DNA from: Mesorhizobium sp. YM1C-6-2
Lineage (GTDB): Bacteria; Pseudomonadota; Alphaproteobacteria; Rhizobiales; Rhizobiaceae
Direction of reading: 5' to 3'
DNA: 59,315 nucleotides
NCBI RefSeq assembly: GCF_003666685.1
Contig: NZ_RCIZ01000052.1
Location: 1 to 59,315 of the forward strand
Under the pieces are notes generated by a model, which saw only the letters and a list, made by a program, of their open reading frames with translations, did not search any database and was not told the DNA's origin. Shown here piece after piece: positions 24,713-36,904 of the stretch. The position numbers were made by a program, and so were the translations under genes. The first letter of the stretch is position 1, and each line of letters starts with the position of its first letter.

Positions 24713-26403
24713 GGTCCCGTCGGCTTCGGCAGGCCCTCGCCTTCATGCGCTGGCTCACCGTCGATCAGCGTCAGCAACACCTTCGCGGACGCGATTTCCG
24801 TCGCCGGCACCTTGGTGACGTCCTTGTCGAGCACCACCACATCGGCGCGTTTTCCCTTGCTCAGCGTGCCAGACTCCGCCTCGTCGAAGGCCGCATAGGC
24901 GCCGTTCACCGTATAGGCGCGCAGCATGTCCATCACGTCCAGCTTGTGCTGCGGCGTCAGCACCGCGCCGTCGGGGTCGGCGATGTCCTGCCGGGTCACC
25001 CCGGTCTGGATCGCCTCCAGCGGGTTCATCGACGACACGCTCCAGTCGCTCGACCCGGCGAGCGTCGCCCCCGCCTCCTTCAGCGCGCCGAACGGATAAA
25101 GCCATTCCGAGCGCTCCGGCCCGATCTTCGGCTGCGTCAGGTCTACGATATAGGTGTCCGGATAGGCCCACAGCGCCTGGATATTGGCGATAACGCCGAG
25201 TTCCTTGAAGCGCGGAACGTCGGCCGGGTCGACAAGTTCCAGATGCGTGATCTGGTGGCGGCTGTCGCGTTTGCCGTTCGCTTTCTGGGCAGCCTCATAG
25301 GCATCGAGCGTGGCGCGTACGGCGCGGTCGCCGATTGCATGCGCATGAAGTTGCAGGTCGGCCGCGTCGGCAGCGACCGCGATCTCGTTGAGCTCCTCCT
25401 GGGTGAACAGCAGCTCGCCCGACGAGTTCGAGCCGACATAGGCTTCGAGCAGCGCCGCGGTGCCGGTCTCGATCACGCCGTCGACGAAGAGCTTGACCGA
25501 GGTCACTTCGAGATGCGGGCCGGTATAGGTGTTCTTCAGCTTGATGACGCTGCCGACGGGCGACTCGTTGCCGGCCTCCACCTTGATGGCCGCCTCGACG
25601 CGCAGCTTGAGCTTGTCCGCCGCGTCGGCCCGCTGGTAGCCCTTCAGCATCCATTCTTCGGTCGACGGGTCGATGATCGCCGTGATGCCGTAGCCGATCG
25701 CCTCGGCCTGCGCTTCCTGAAGAGCCGCGTCGACCTGCGACTCCGGATAGTCGGGCAATAGGTTGCTCACGAGCTCCATCGCCTTTTCGCGCAGCAGACC
25801 GGTCGGATTGCCCTGTGCATCCCGCTCGATGCGGCCGCCTTCCGGGTCCTTTGTCGACGCGTCGATGCCGGCTGCCTTCAGAGCTGCCGTGTTCACCCAG
25901 GCCGAATGACCATCCAGGCTTTCGATATAAGTCGGGCGATCGCCCGTGATCGGATCAAGGATCGCGGCCGAGCCGTCGGCGTAAACGCCATTGTCCCAAA
26001 AATCGGCGCGCAGCCAGGCGCCATCGGCAAGGGCGGCGAGCGCCGGCGTCATCGCGTCGCGCAGAGCCCCGGCGTCGGCCACGTCGGTCATGTCGACGTT
26101 CTTTCCCTGTGTCGCGCTCCAGATCAGATGATTGTGGGAATCCTGGAAACCGGGCAGCACCAGTGCGTCGGCTGGCAGATCGTAGATTTTCGCGTCCTTG
26201 AAAAAGGGCTCGACGTCAACGTCCGAGCCGATAGCCGCGATCCTGCCGTCGACCAGTGCGATCGCCTGCGCCTCCGGCTTGGCATCGTCCATGGTCAGCA
26301 CCCGCGCGCTGCGCAGCACGATCGTGTCGGCATGCGCGGCCGAGCCGAGCAGCAACACCGCGCCCGCTGCAAGAAGCTTGGATTTCCAGTACAGGCCCGG
26401 CAT
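24709..26403 (-). CDS. Periplasmic amidohydrolase, YtcJ-like
   Basis: The product is 564 aa. The signal peptide ([19 protein letters not shown]) is followed by the urease-type amidohydrolase fold: [13 protein letters not shown] (HxH metal ligands), then [18 protein letters not shown] and [11 protein letters not shown] with further His ligands, and a late [12 protein letters not shown] Asp. YtcJ relatives hydrolyse amide or urea-like bonds; the substrate is not known. GGGAGGA before the ATG at 26403 fixes the start. The gene shares its last four bases (TTAA) with the opposite-strand SDR gene, each strand reading TAA. Confidence 0.87.
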   Translation of the reverse strand: MPGLYWKSKLLAAGAVLLLGSAAHADTIVLRSARVLTMDDAKPEAQAIALVDGRIAAIGSDVDVEPFFKDAKIYDLPADALVLPGFQDSHNHLIWSATQGKNVDMTDVADAGALRDAMTPALAALADGAWLRADFWDNGVYADGSAAILDPITGDRPTYIESLDGHSAWVNTAALKAAGIDASTKDPEGGRIERDAQGNPTGLLREKAMELVSNLLPDYPESQVDAALQEAQAEAIGYGITAIIDPSTEEWMLKGYQRADAADKLKLRVEAAIKVEAGNESPVGSVIKLKNTYTGPHLEVTSVKLFVDGVIETGTAALLEAYVGSNSSGELLFTQEELNEIAVAADAADLQLHAHAIGDRAVRATLDAYEAAQKANGKRDSRHQITHLELVDPADVPRFKELGVIANIQALWAYPDTYIVDLTQPKIGPERSEWLYPFGALKEAGATLAGSSDWSVSSMNPLEAIQTGVTRQDIADPDGAVLTPQHKLDVMDMLRAYTVNGAYAAFDEAESGTLSKGKRADVVVLDKDVTKVPATEIASAKVLLTLIDGEPAHEGEGLPKPTGP

Positions 26404-26590
26404 CGCGTCCTCCCGCATCTTTACCGTGAAAGGCCAGCGTACAAGGGCGGCATGGCCGGTCAAGCCGGGTGATTTCGGGCCTTGCCGAAAAATTTCATGG
26501 GATCGTGTCGATTCCGCACATCGCCGCTCGTCGTGTTTGCAGAGGCCGACGAACGGGCTCGAATTTTTGGATCAACCGAGGAGAAGACCG

Positions 26591-27022
26591 ATGCGTTTCA
26601 TGGTGATCGTCAAGGCGACGGAGGACAGCGAAGCGGGCGTGATGCCGAGCGAAGAGCTGCTCACCGCGATGATGAACTACAACGAGGAACTGGTGAAGGC
26701 CGGCATCATGCTGGCCGGCGACGGCCTGCAGCCAAGCGCCAAGGGCGCCCGCGTCCAGTTCGACGGGCCGAAGCGCACGGTCGTCGACGGTCCCTTCGCC
26801 GAGACCAAGGAACTCGTCGCCGGCTACTGGATCTGGGAGGTGCGGTCGCTGGAAGAGGCGATCGAATGGGTCAAGCGCTGCCCCAACCCGATGCCCGGCC
26901 CGTCCGAGATCGAGATCCGCCCTCTGTATGACATGGAGGATTTCGGCGAGATCGTGACACCCGAAATCCGCGAGCAGGAGCAGCGCCTGCGCGCCGAATC
27001 CGAAAGATTAGCGAAGAAATAG
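26591..27022 (+). CDS. DGPF/YCII-related protein linked to an ECF42-type sigma factor
   Basis: The product is 143 aa. MRFMVIVKATEDSEAG, the central KRTVVDGPFAETKELVAGYW and EIEIRPLYDMEDFGE are the hallmarks of the DGPF (YCII-related) family. Such genes are found beside ECF42-group sigma factors and are their usual regulon members. The next gene, 127 bases downstream, is that sigma factor. GAGGAGAAGACCG precedes the ATG. The biochemical function is unknown. Confidence 0.9.
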   Translation: MRFMVIVKATEDSEAGVMPSEELLTAMMNYNEELVKAGIMLAGDGLQPSAKGARVQFDGPKRTVVDGPFAETKELVAGYWIWEVRSLEEAIEWVKRCPNPMPGPSEIEIRPLYDMEDFGEIVTPEIREQEQRLRAESERLAKK

Positions 27023-27149
27023 CGGCGCCGAAGCACTCTTCACTTTGCAGGAAGGGTAAGGTTGGGGAGGCGGCGGCCCGACACGCTCCGGTTGTGCCTG
27101 GCTCGGCCTCCCCTGTCTTTTCGGTGCAAAATGCACTACCCGGTAGCCC

Positions 27150-28430
27150 ATGTCGGCTACCTCAGTGGAAAAGACCATCGAAGCTGTCTGGCGGATCGAG
27201 CAGGCGAAGATCATCGCCGCGATCGCGCGCATGGTGCGCGACGTCGGACTGGCCGAGGAATTCGCCCAGGATGCGCTGGTCACCGCCCTCGCCCAATGGC
27301 CTCAGAAAGGCGTGCCGGAGAAGCCGGCCGCCTGGCTGATGGCCACCGGGAAACGCCGCGCCATCGACCACCTGCGCCGTGCAAAGATGCTCGACCGCAA
27401 GCATGGCGAGATCGGCTACGACATGGAGATCGAGCAGACGCATGGCGGCCCCGACATCGAGGCCGCGCTCGACGACGATATTGGCGACGATCTGCTCAGC
27501 CTCGTCTTCACCGCCTGCCACCCGCTGCTGTCGTCGGAGGCGCGCGTCGCGCTGACGCTCAAGCTGATCGGCGGCCTGACGACGGAGGAGATCGCCCGCG
27601 CCTTCCTCGTGCCCGAGCCGACGGTCGCGCAGCGCATCGTGCGTGCCAAGCGCACGCTCTCCGAGGCCGGCGTGCCCTTCGAGGTGCCGCGCGGCACCGA
27701 CCGCGCCGAGCGTCTCTCCTCGGTGCTCGACGTCATCTATCTCGTCTTCAACGAAGGTTATTCGGCGACATCGGGCGAGGACTGGATCAGGCCGCAACTT
27801 TGCGAGGAGGCCATGCGCCTCGGGCGCATCCTCGCCGGGCTGACGCCGTCCGAAGCCGAGGTGCATGGGCTGATCGCCCTGATGGAGATCCAGGCGTCCA
27901 GGCTGAAGGCGCGCACCGGCCCGGACGGCGCGCCGATCCTGCTTGCCGACCAGAACCGCGGCCAATGGGACCGCCTGCTCATCCGGCATGGCCTGGCCGC
28001 CCTTGAGCGCGCCGAGGCGCTGGCGCCGGAGCGCGGTCCCTACGTGCTGCAGGCTGCGATTGCCGCCTGCCACGCCCGCGCTGTGACCGCCGACGCCACC
28101 GACTGGCCGAAGATCGCCGCGCTCTATCTCGCGCTCAGCCAGCGCAGCCCCTCGCCCGTCATCGAGCTCAACCGCGCCGTCGCCCTCTCCATGGCCTTCG
28201 GACCGCAGGCGGGGCTCGACCTGGTGGATCAGTTGCTCGACGAGCCCGCGCTGAAGAACTATCACCTGCTGCCGAGCGTCAGGGCGGATTTCCTGACCCG
28301 CCTCGGCCGCCTGGACGAGGCCAGGGCCGAGTTCGAGCGCGCCGCCACCATGACCCGCAACGAGCGCGAGCGCGCGCTTCTGCTCGACCGCGCCACCGCC
28401 ATCGCAGCAAATGCCAGGGCCTCGGCCTGA
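27150..28430 (+). CDS. ECF42-type sigma factor with C-terminal TPR-like extension
   Basis: The product is 426 aa. The sigma region 2 part (about 5-75) includes RMVRDVGLAEEFAQDALVTA, KPAAWLMATGKRRAIDHLRR and KMLDRKH. Region 4 (about 125-175) includes LTLKLIGGLTTEEIARAFLV and EPTVAQRIVRAKR. The remaining 230 residues are helical (DUF6596-like, with AALERAEALAPERGPYVLQAA repeats), the long C-terminal extension typical of group ECF42. No anti-sigma factor is adjacent; the extension is thought to control activity in this group. It pairs with the DGPF protein upstream. An ATG at 27150 has only a weak ribosome-binding site. Confidence 0.88.
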   Translation: MSATSVEKTIEAVWRIEQAKIIAAIARMVRDVGLAEEFAQDALVTALAQWPQKGVPEKPAAWLMATGKRRAIDHLRRAKMLDRKHGEIGYDMEIEQTHGGPDIEAALDDDIGDDLLSLVFTACHPLLSSEARVALTLKLIGGLTTEEIARAFLVPEPTVAQRIVRAKRTLSEAGVPFEVPRGTDRAERLSSVLDVIYLVFNEGYSATSGEDWIRPQLCEEAMRLGRILAGLTPSEAEVHGLIALMEIQASRLKARTGPDGAPILLADQNRGQWDRLLIRHGLAALERAEALAPERGPYVLQAAIAACHARAVTADATDWPKIAALYLALSQRSPSPVIELNRAVALSMAFGPQAGLDLVDQLLDEPALKNYHLLPSVRADFLTRLGRLDEARAEFERAATMTRNERERALLLDRATAIAANARASA

Positions 28431-28432
28431 GC

Positions 28433-29632
28433 TTAAGCCTTCACGGCCTCCGGCTTGGCGTCGCGCGAGAAAAGGTAGATCAGAAGCGCAAGCCCGACCA
28501 TGATCGCGTAGAAGGCAAACAGTGCGACATAGCCGCTTGTCGGCTCGCCCGGCACCGACCATGCGGTGACCACGCCGCCGGTGGCGAACTGCATCATGCC
28601 CACCCCGCCGATCGAGAAGAAGTTCATCAGCGTCACGCCGCGCCCGGTCAGATGCGCCGGCACGAAGGCGCGCGCATGCGCCATCAAGAGCCCGTAGCTG
28701 CCGCCGGCCAGTCCGATCACGACGAGAAGCAGCGTCGACGCCGCAATCCCCGGCATCGGATGCAGCGCGAAAACCACGAGTGTCAGCACCGTCACCGTGT
28801 TGCCGGAAACCGCGACCCATTTGCGCGTCCGGAAAATCTGGTCGAGCGGCCCGTAGAGGAAGGCGCCGCCGACCATCGCCAGCGCCATGAGCATGGTCAC
28901 TTCGCCGATGAGTAGCGAATCCGCCCCGTAGACATCGGCGAGGTAGGGGCCGGACCACAGGCCGCGTATGCCGGTCGCCGGCGCGTAGTTCAGCGCGGTC
29001 AGCGGCATCAGCGGCCACAGCCAGCGTATCCTCAGCAGTTCCGCATAGCCCGACAGCCCGACCGGTCCCGTCGCCCCTTCCGGCCGCGCCGGGTCGCGCA
29101 CGAAGACGAAGGCGGCGGCCGCGGTCGCGACGGTGAAGATGCCGAGCGCCACCATCGCCGTCCGCCAGCCGAAGATCTGCGCCGCTTCCGCCAGCGGCGC
29201 CGCGCCGATCACGTTGCCGGCGGTGCCGAAGGCGATTGTCCACGAGGCCAGCACGGCGAAGCGCCCGGGCGAATAGTTGCGCGCATAGATGAAGAGCGCC
29301 GACATCAGCACAGGCGCGCAGCCGAGCCCGATCAGCGCCATCGCGGCGACCACCATCCACGGTGCGCTCGCTGCCGAGAACAGCAGCGCGCCGCAGCCGG
29401 CGAAGACGCCGAGCATGATTGAGGCCGTCCGCCTGGGACCGAAACGGTCGAGCCATATGCCGACGGCGAACTGCGCCAGCGCGAACATCGCGAACCAGGC
29501 GCCGGACGCTACCGACAGGTCGACCTTTGACATGCCGAGTTCGGTGGTCAGGACCGGCGTCAGCACCGCCATGAACGAGCGGTAGAACTGCGACAGCACA
29601 TATGCGACCGCGAGCGCGGCGATGCCGGCCAT
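28433..29632 (-). CDS. MFS transporter
   Basis: The product is 399 aa with about 12 membrane helices. GIWLDRFGPRRTASIMLG is the motif A loop between helices 2 and 3. The N-terminus has a VLSQFYRSFMAVLTPVL segment. There is a central cytoplasmic loop (VRDPARPEGATGPVG). The substrate is unknown; the family resembles nitrate/sugar-type MFS carriers. GGGAGGAG lies upstream of the ATG at 29632. It is convergent with the sigma-factor gene, with stops two bases apart. Confidence 0.85.
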   Translation of the reverse strand: MAGIAALAVAYVLSQFYRSFMAVLTPVLTTELGMSKVDLSVASGAWFAMFALAQFAVGIWLDRFGPRRTASIMLGVFAGCGALLFSAASAPWMVVAAMALIGLGCAPVLMSALFIYARNYSPGRFAVLASWTIAFGTAGNVIGAAPLAEAAQIFGWRTAMVALGIFTVATAAAAFVFVRDPARPEGATGPVGLSGYAELLRIRWLWPLMPLTALNYAPATGIRGLWSGPYLADVYGADSLLIGEVTMLMALAMVGGAFLYGPLDQIFRTRKWVAVSGNTVTVLTLVVFALHPMPGIAASTLLLVVIGLAGGSYGLLMAHARAFVPAHLTGRGVTLMNFFSIGGVGMMQFATGGVVTAWSVPGEPTSGYVALFAFYAIMVGLALLIYLFSRDAKPEAVKA

Positions 29633-29665
29633 GGAGCTCCTCCCAGAGCGCGACGCTCGAAAACG

Positions 29666-29695
29666 AAAAAGCGGCCGAGGCATCGCCTCGACCGC
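29666..29695 (-). terminator. Intrinsic terminator of rhlE
   Basis: On the minus strand an 11-bp stem GCGGTCGAGGC / GCCTCGGCCGC (29671-29695, one G-T pair, loop of three) is followed by TTTTT (29666-29670). It lies about 60 bases after the rhlE stop, before the MFS gene. Confidence 0.85.
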
Positions 29696-29752
29696 CCTAG
29701 TTCATTGATGGGGCACAGGCAATTGGACCAAAGCCTGTGCGTGTTGGTCAAG

Positions 29753-31261
<1,509 letters not shown>

Positions 31262-31634
31262 TTTGTTCTTCTTTCAGGCGGCACGAAGGCCGCAAATACC
31301 CTTGGCGCAGGGCGCAACCTGCGTCGGGCTATTGTTCTTTGGAACGACAAGGCGGCGGACGGGACCGTCCGCACGGGCTGCGCTGTCGCGCCCGCGGTTC
31401 ATCCCGCGGGACTTGTTCCGCCGCTTGTCCAAACCGGATTTTGCGAGGAAACAGACGCAACCAGTCCCTCGATTGGGAAAGCCGGAACTTCCGGCCCACG
31501 CGCCTATGTCGCCGCATATGGTCCAGTTCGCCGCAAATAGCAAGACCGATGCTGCAATGCAACAATGCACCCCACGCTGCTCCCTTGCACCCTCGCGCCG
31601 CCGTGCTACGACGATCTCCGAGAGGGAGACCGCC

Positions 31635-33167
<1,533 letters not shown>

Positions 33168-33383
33168 GTCAAGCCAGCTTGGGATATTTGCCGCTTTCGC
33201 AGCACCTTCCCTCAGTCGATCTCGAATGGCCGACAGACTAATCTCCCGGCGCTTCTGAAAAAATAGAAACGCGTCGCCCGCTGCGCTGCTCTGCATTTAC
33301 GATGACGCCGGAAGAGTATAGTATTCCCGAGATCAATTCATAACTGAATTTCCCGCATCCTTGTGTCGACGGAGGGTATCGAC

Positions 33384-34424
33384 ATGTTTCTGAGGTGTGG
33401 CTGCTGCATAATCCCCAAGGACGTCCTCGAACGCTTGTTGCAGGATCCGACCCTGCCGGCGAAGACCCGCGCCTCGCTTGAATCGACGGTGGCGCAGGAG
33501 TCCATCTGGCGACGGCTGCGCGTGGCGCAAGGCGCGGCAATACAGGCGCGCCTTTTCACGCTGGAATCCACCACGACGCTCGCCAAGGTCCCGAGTATCA
33601 CGGTCAATGACTGCCAGAACACGACTTCGCTGCCCGGCAAGCCGGTCGCGAACCCCGGCAAGTCCAAGGACCAGACGGCCAAGCGCGCCTTCGACAGGAC
33701 CACCGATGTCGTGGAGTTCTACAAGACCTGCTTCGGCCGCAACTCCATCGACGACCTCGGCATGACGCTGATGTCGTCCATCCACTACGATGTGAACTAC
33801 AACAACGCCTTCTGGAACGGCGTCCACATGACCTATGGCGACGGCGACGGTCAGCTCTTTCTCGACTTCACCCGGGCCAACGACGTCGTCGCCCACGAGC
33901 TGGCGCATGGCGTCACCGAATATACGTCTGGCTTCGTCTACACCAACGAGGCAGGCGGGCTGAACGAGAGCATGTCCGACGTTTTCGGCTCGATGTTCCG
34001 CCAGTGGCAGAAGAACCAGACCTTCTCGAGGGCCGACTGGCTGATCGGCGCCGATATCGTCGGACCGGCGGCCAAGGCGCGCGGCTACAAATGCCTGCGC
34101 GACCTCGCCGATCCCGGCGCAAAGCACTGCATCTCGCCCCAGCCCTTCCGCTACAAGGACTACATTCCGGGCGGCGATCCGCACGACAACAGCGGCATCC
34201 CCAACCACGCCTTCTATCTCGCCGCGAAGGCCATCGGCGGGCGCTCATGGGAGAAGGCCGGCAAGGTCTGGTACGCCGCGCTGACCAGCAGGAAGGCCAC
34301 GAAGAACATGAAGTTCAAGGCTTTCGCCAAGCTCACGCGCGTGGCGGCGAAAACCTTGTTTCCGTCCGAGCCCGCCGTATATTCCGCAATCGACAAGGGA
34401 TGGGCGGGCGTCGGCGTTTCTTAG
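33384..34424 (+). CDS. Protealysin-like M4 (thermolysin family) metallopeptidase
   Basis: The product is 346 aa. HELAH (171-175) is the zinc motif, followed by GGLNESMSDVFG with the third ligand Glu195, and PHDNSGIPNHAFYLAA with the transition-state His267. The N-terminus CGCCIIPKDVLERLLQD is the short protealysin-type propeptide (about 60 residues) and there is no signal peptide, so the enzyme would accumulate in the cytoplasm unless exported by another route. The ATG at 33384 has GGAGGG upstream. The inhibitor-like gene follows 148 bases downstream. The stop codon is the first TAG of a repeat element. M4 enzymes without a secretion signal have been linked to host invasion in Serratia. Confidence 0.9.
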   Translation: MFLRCGCCIIPKDVLERLLQDPTLPAKTRASLESTVAQESIWRRLRVAQGAAIQARLFTLESTTTLAKVPSITVNDCQNTTSLPGKPVANPGKSKDQTAKRAFDRTTDVVEFYKTCFGRNSIDDLGMTLMSSIHYDVNYNNAFWNGVHMTYGDGDGQLFLDFTRANDVVAHELAHGVTEYTSGFVYTNEAGGLNESMSDVFGSMFRQWQKNQTFSRADWLIGADIVGPAAKARGYKCLRDLADPGAKHCISPQPFRYKDYIPGGDPHDNSGIPNHAFYLAAKAIGGRSWEKAGKVWYAALTSRKATKNMKFKAFAKLTRVAAKTLFPSEPAVYSAIDKGWAGVGVS

Positions 34425-34526
34425 AGCAATTCCAGCAAAAGCGCGCAGCGGTTTTGCGTCCGAAATTGCGTAAAAACAAATAGATAGAGCGGTTCCTGCG
34501 ATTCTGAGAAAACTGGAACCGCTCTA
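34422..34526. repeat. Mesorhizobial-type 105-bp palindromic repeat element
   Basis: The element runs from TAGAGCAATTCCAGC to GGAACCGCTCTA. Its right half holds a perfect 12-bp hairpin, TAGAGCGGTTCC (34485-34496) with GGAACCGCTCTA (34515-34526). Its left half has AATTcCAGCAAAA facing TTTTGCGTCCgAAATT. A shortened relative is at 7701-7756. It resembles the RIME-like repeats dispersed in Mesorhizobium genomes. It separates the M4 peptidase and inhibitor genes and its first TAG is the peptidase stop. Confidence 0.75.
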
Positions 34527-34571
34527 GCTGGCGCACCGGCCGATCGCCGGCCAGGACTTGCGGAGCGCGAA

Positions 34572-34835
34572 ATGGAACGCTTCATCATCGAGCGGCGTGG
34601 CGGCATTGCCGGCCTGAAGGGGCGTGGCGAGATCGCCGCGGATGAACTCGATGAAAACGATCGCGAAACGCTGAAAAGCCTTTTCAAGGGCGGCCGGAAA
34701 TTGCCCAGGGACGAGGGAGCGGACCGCTACACCTACACGGTCACGCGCGTGAGCGTGTCCGGCAGCAAGACCGTCGAGATACCGGAAACGCTGATCCCCC
34801 GCGCCCTGGCGCGCTGCGTCAAGGACCAGCTTTAG
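34572..34835 (+). CDS. Emfourin-type protealysin inhibitor
   Basis: The product is 87 aa. The pattern ERRGGIAGLKGRGEI, then DENDRETLKSLF, LP followed by GADRYTYTVTRVSV and the closing KTVEIPETLIPRALARCVKDQL matches the small emfourin (M4in) family, named for the inhibitor encoded next to protealysin in Serratia. It probably binds the M4 peptidase encoded just upstream and protects the cytoplasm. The ATG has GCGGAG upstream. The stop overlaps the stop of the opposite-strand gene by four bases. The identification rests on sequence pattern and location. Confidence 0.75.
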   Translation: MERFIIERRGGIAGLKGRGEIAADELDENDRETLKSLFKGGRKLPRDEGADRYTYTVTRVSVSGSKTVEIPETLIPRALARCVKDQL

Positions 34836-35047
34836 TCCTGTCCGTCGAATTCCATCGCCGCATTAAGCAACTGTGCATGCGCCATCACGCAAGCCGTTAT
34901 ATCTTCCAGGGCGACATTCTCGGATATGTTGCGGCTGCGAACGTCTTCGGCCACTGCGGATACGTTGACGATACCCTGCGCGTGATACGCCGACCGGACC
35001 GATTGGGTCAGATCGTCCACAAGTCGCTGGGATAAAACGATTCTCAT
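34832..35047 (-). CDS. Small helical protein of unknown function
   Basis: The product is 71 aa (MRIVLSQRLVDDLTQSVRSA and further helices ending MEFDGQD). It is mostly alpha-helical by pattern, with no recognised domain. The ATG at 35047 is preceded by GAGGTG. A textbook promoter (TTGACA, 16 bp, TATAAT) stands 48 bases upstream, so it is likely well expressed or tightly regulated. The stop overlaps that of the inhibitor gene on the other strand. Confidence 0.6.
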   Translation of the reverse strand: MRIVLSQRLVDDLTQSVRSAYHAQGIVNVSAVAEDVRSRNISENVALEDITACVMAHAQLLNAAMEFDGQD

Positions 35048-35094
35048 TGCACACCTCATACCTCTTTGCCGGCCGGGTGAGCGGCTTCTGCGGA

Positions 35095-35122
35095 ATTATA
35101 AGAAATATGACATTTTTGTCAA
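35095..35122 (-). promoter_or_regulatory. Consensus sigma-70 type promoter with palindromic spacer
   Basis: On the minus strand TTGACA (35122-35117), a 16-bp spacer and TATAAT (35100-35095) are exact matches to the housekeeping consensus. TGACA-AAAA-TGTCA overlaps the -35 and spacer, forming a 5-bp inverted repeat that could be an operator. A second TATGACAAAAATTATT of opposite orientation lies near 35245. Confidence 0.75.
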
Positions 35123-35313
35123 TAATTTCAATTAGTTAGTAATAAACTCCTTTAGTGCGCTCTGCACTTAGCTCATCATGTCAGCAAAAACCCTCACAGG
35201 CTTGTTCAGGCCATTTGACTCGCTTGATAAATGCTGCGCCTTATGACAAAAATTATTGGAACTAGTCACTTACTCATTCGTTGTATGGCGCTTGCTTGGG
35301 GCTTTGAGGAATC

Positions 35314-35553
35314 ATGGCAGAGCTTGAACGTCCGGAACGCTTGCAGATCATGCTGAGCGCCGATGAATTAACGGCGGTGGAGAATTTCCGCTTTGACAGG
35401 CGCATGCCGAGCCGAGCCGCCGCCGTTCGCGAGCTGTTGAGGCGCGGTTTGGCCGCTGAGGGATTCTTACTCGCCGACCCTGGCGCCAAGTCGCAGGACT
35501 ATGGCGTGGTCAGTTCAGGCCAGGACAAGAACGGGCGCAAGGGCAAGCGCTAG
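35314..35553 (+). CDS. Ribbon-helix-helix type DNA-binding protein
   Basis: The product is 79 aa. ERLQIMLSADELTAVENFRF, then RMPSRAAAVRELLRRGLAAE has the strand, helix, turn, helix layout of RHH repressors (MetJ/Arc, CopG). The tail is short, basic and without a toxin-binding feature. A possible partner toxin is not visible, so a transcription factor role is more likely than an antitoxin. The ATG at 35314 lacks a strong ribosome-binding site. The gene stands in an AT-rich region unlike its surroundings. Confidence 0.7.
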   Translation: MAELERPERLQIMLSADELTAVENFRFDRRMPSRAAAVRELLRRGLAAEGFLLADPGAKSQDYGVVSSGQDKNGRKGKR

Positions 35554-35564
35554 TCTTCGACCCG

Positions 35565-36530
35565 CTAAGACACCGCCGCGTTCGAGCTGATCGCCGCCGC
35601 GAAGCCCGCCGCGATCTTGGCGGCGCCGCTCGCTTTGGGGTGTATCTCGTCTGTGTGCCAGTCGCCCGCCGACATCCTTGGCCGCATGTCGATATAGACG
35701 ATGCCGGCGCGGCTCGCGGCGAAGTTCTTCAGCGCCGTGTTGAACTGGCCGACCATGTTGGCGACGATCGCCTTCGACAGCGGCCCTACAACAGTCGGAT
35801 CGAAGCCCAGCGCCTCGAGCCGCTTGCCGAGATAGGGCCCGTTCTTCTTCGGGAGAGCGTTGGCGTAGCCGTGTATGTAGAGCACCGTCCTGTTGCCGGT
35901 GGTTTTCCGCACGTCGTTTGCCAGTGTCTCGTATCCCGAGATGATGCCCCTCACCTTCGTCGCAAACGACGCCTTCACATAGGCCGGCGCATTGGCCGGA
36001 TCGGTGTCGCCGGGCTTGCGCGTCTTCACATAGGTGCCGATCGAGCCCAGCACGTCGTTGCCGCCGCCCGAGAACAGGAAATGCCGGAACGTGCCGGCCC
36101 TCAGCTTCTGCACATACTGCTTCTGCGCCAGCATGTTCTCGACCGTGTCGCCCCATTTGGCGACGCTGACCACGTTGTGCGTCCGGTTGAGGACGTCGAG
36201 CGCGTCGTTGGGATAGAGAAGATCCGGCAGGTTGAACCAGGAATCGCCTTCGGCGAGCACCTTGATCGCCGCCGCGGCGCCTTCGAGCTTTGGTTCTTCC
36301 GGCCGCTTCGCCATCGCCTGCCGGTACAGTTCGGCCGTCTCTTCCGGCGACAGCTCCTTTCCGCCGGTGTCGACGCGAGCATAGTTCAGTCGCAGCGCCG
36401 GCGCGAAGGCTTCGGTGTTGTCCTCGTCGATTTCGAAATAGCCGCGCAGTTCCCTGTCGGCCAGGTCGCCCTTCCGGATGCGCTTCTTCAATTCTTCGAG
36501 CGTGATGCGTTTTACGGATGCTGTTGCCAT
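35565..36530 (-). CDS. SGNH/GDSL-type hydrolase
   Basis: The product is 321 aa. The GDSW block (LAEGDSWFNLPDLL), FLFSGGGNDVLG (the G-x-N-D block III) and WHTDEIHPKASGAAKIAAGF (the DxxH block V) are all present, giving Ser, Asp and His of the catalytic triad. The N-terminal 95 residues are charged and unrecognised. The substrate is unknown, possibly an acyl ester; no signal peptide is seen. The ATG at 36530 is preceded by GAGGAGGGG. It is convergent with the RHH gene (11 bases apart). Confidence 0.82.
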   Translation of the reverse strand: MATASVKRITLEELKKRIRKGDLADRELRGYFEIDEDNTEAFAPALRLNYARVDTGGKELSPEETAELYRQAMAKRPEEPKLEGAAAAIKVLAEGDSWFNLPDLLYPNDALDVLNRTHNVVSVAKWGDTVENMLAQKQYVQKLRAGTFRHFLFSGGGNDVLGSIGTYVKTRKPGDTDPANAPAYVKASFATKVRGIISGYETLANDVRKTTGNRTVLYIHGYANALPKKNGPYLGKRLEALGFDPTVVGPLSKAIVANMVGQFNTALKNFAASRAGIVYIDMRPRMSAGDWHTDEIHPKASGAAKIAAGFAAAISSNAAVS

Positions 36531-36724
36531 CTTCGCCCCTCCTCGACCAGGCCGAATGCAACGCCGGTAACGCCAATACTTTGCCACATCCCGAATTGCG
36601 TGGGAAGAATATCGGGGTCGCATAGAACAAGCGCCTGATATGCTTGCCAACGGCGCAATATTGCGCTGGCTTTCTTCAGGCGGGGCGAGCGTGTGGATTT
36701 CCCTCCAAGGGGAAGGAAACAGCT

Positions 36725-36904
36725 TCAGGCCGCGTGGGCGACGATGTCGTTGTACTCGTCGAGGTCGATGTAGAAAATGCGGGTGATCTCGCGGATGAGA
36801 TCCTCGTGATCGTAGCCTTCGGAGCGCAATATGTTGATGGCCGCGATGATATCCAGCCGCTCCGTCAGCCGCTGCTTGGCGTTGTCTTCTACGTAGTGCT
36901 CCAT
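36725..36904 (-). CDS. Small conserved protein of unknown function
   Basis: The product is 59 aa (MEHYVEDNAKQRLTERLDII, AAINILRSEGYDHEDLIREI, TRIFYIDLDEYNDIVAHAA). It is helical and acidic with no cysteines. Short proteins of this pattern are common in rhizobia and are left unnamed. The ATG at 36904 has GGGGACGG upstream. There are about 190 bases without features before the deoD stop. Confidence 0.6.
   Translation of the reverse strand: MEHYVEDNAKQRLTERLDIIAAINILRSEGYDHEDLIREITRIFYIDLDEYNDIVAHAA

Noticed and set aside
27162-29456. Minus-strand open frame of 764 codons
   Set aside because: It spans the antisense of the ECF42 sigma factor and an out-of-frame part of the MFS gene; both real genes have clear motifs.
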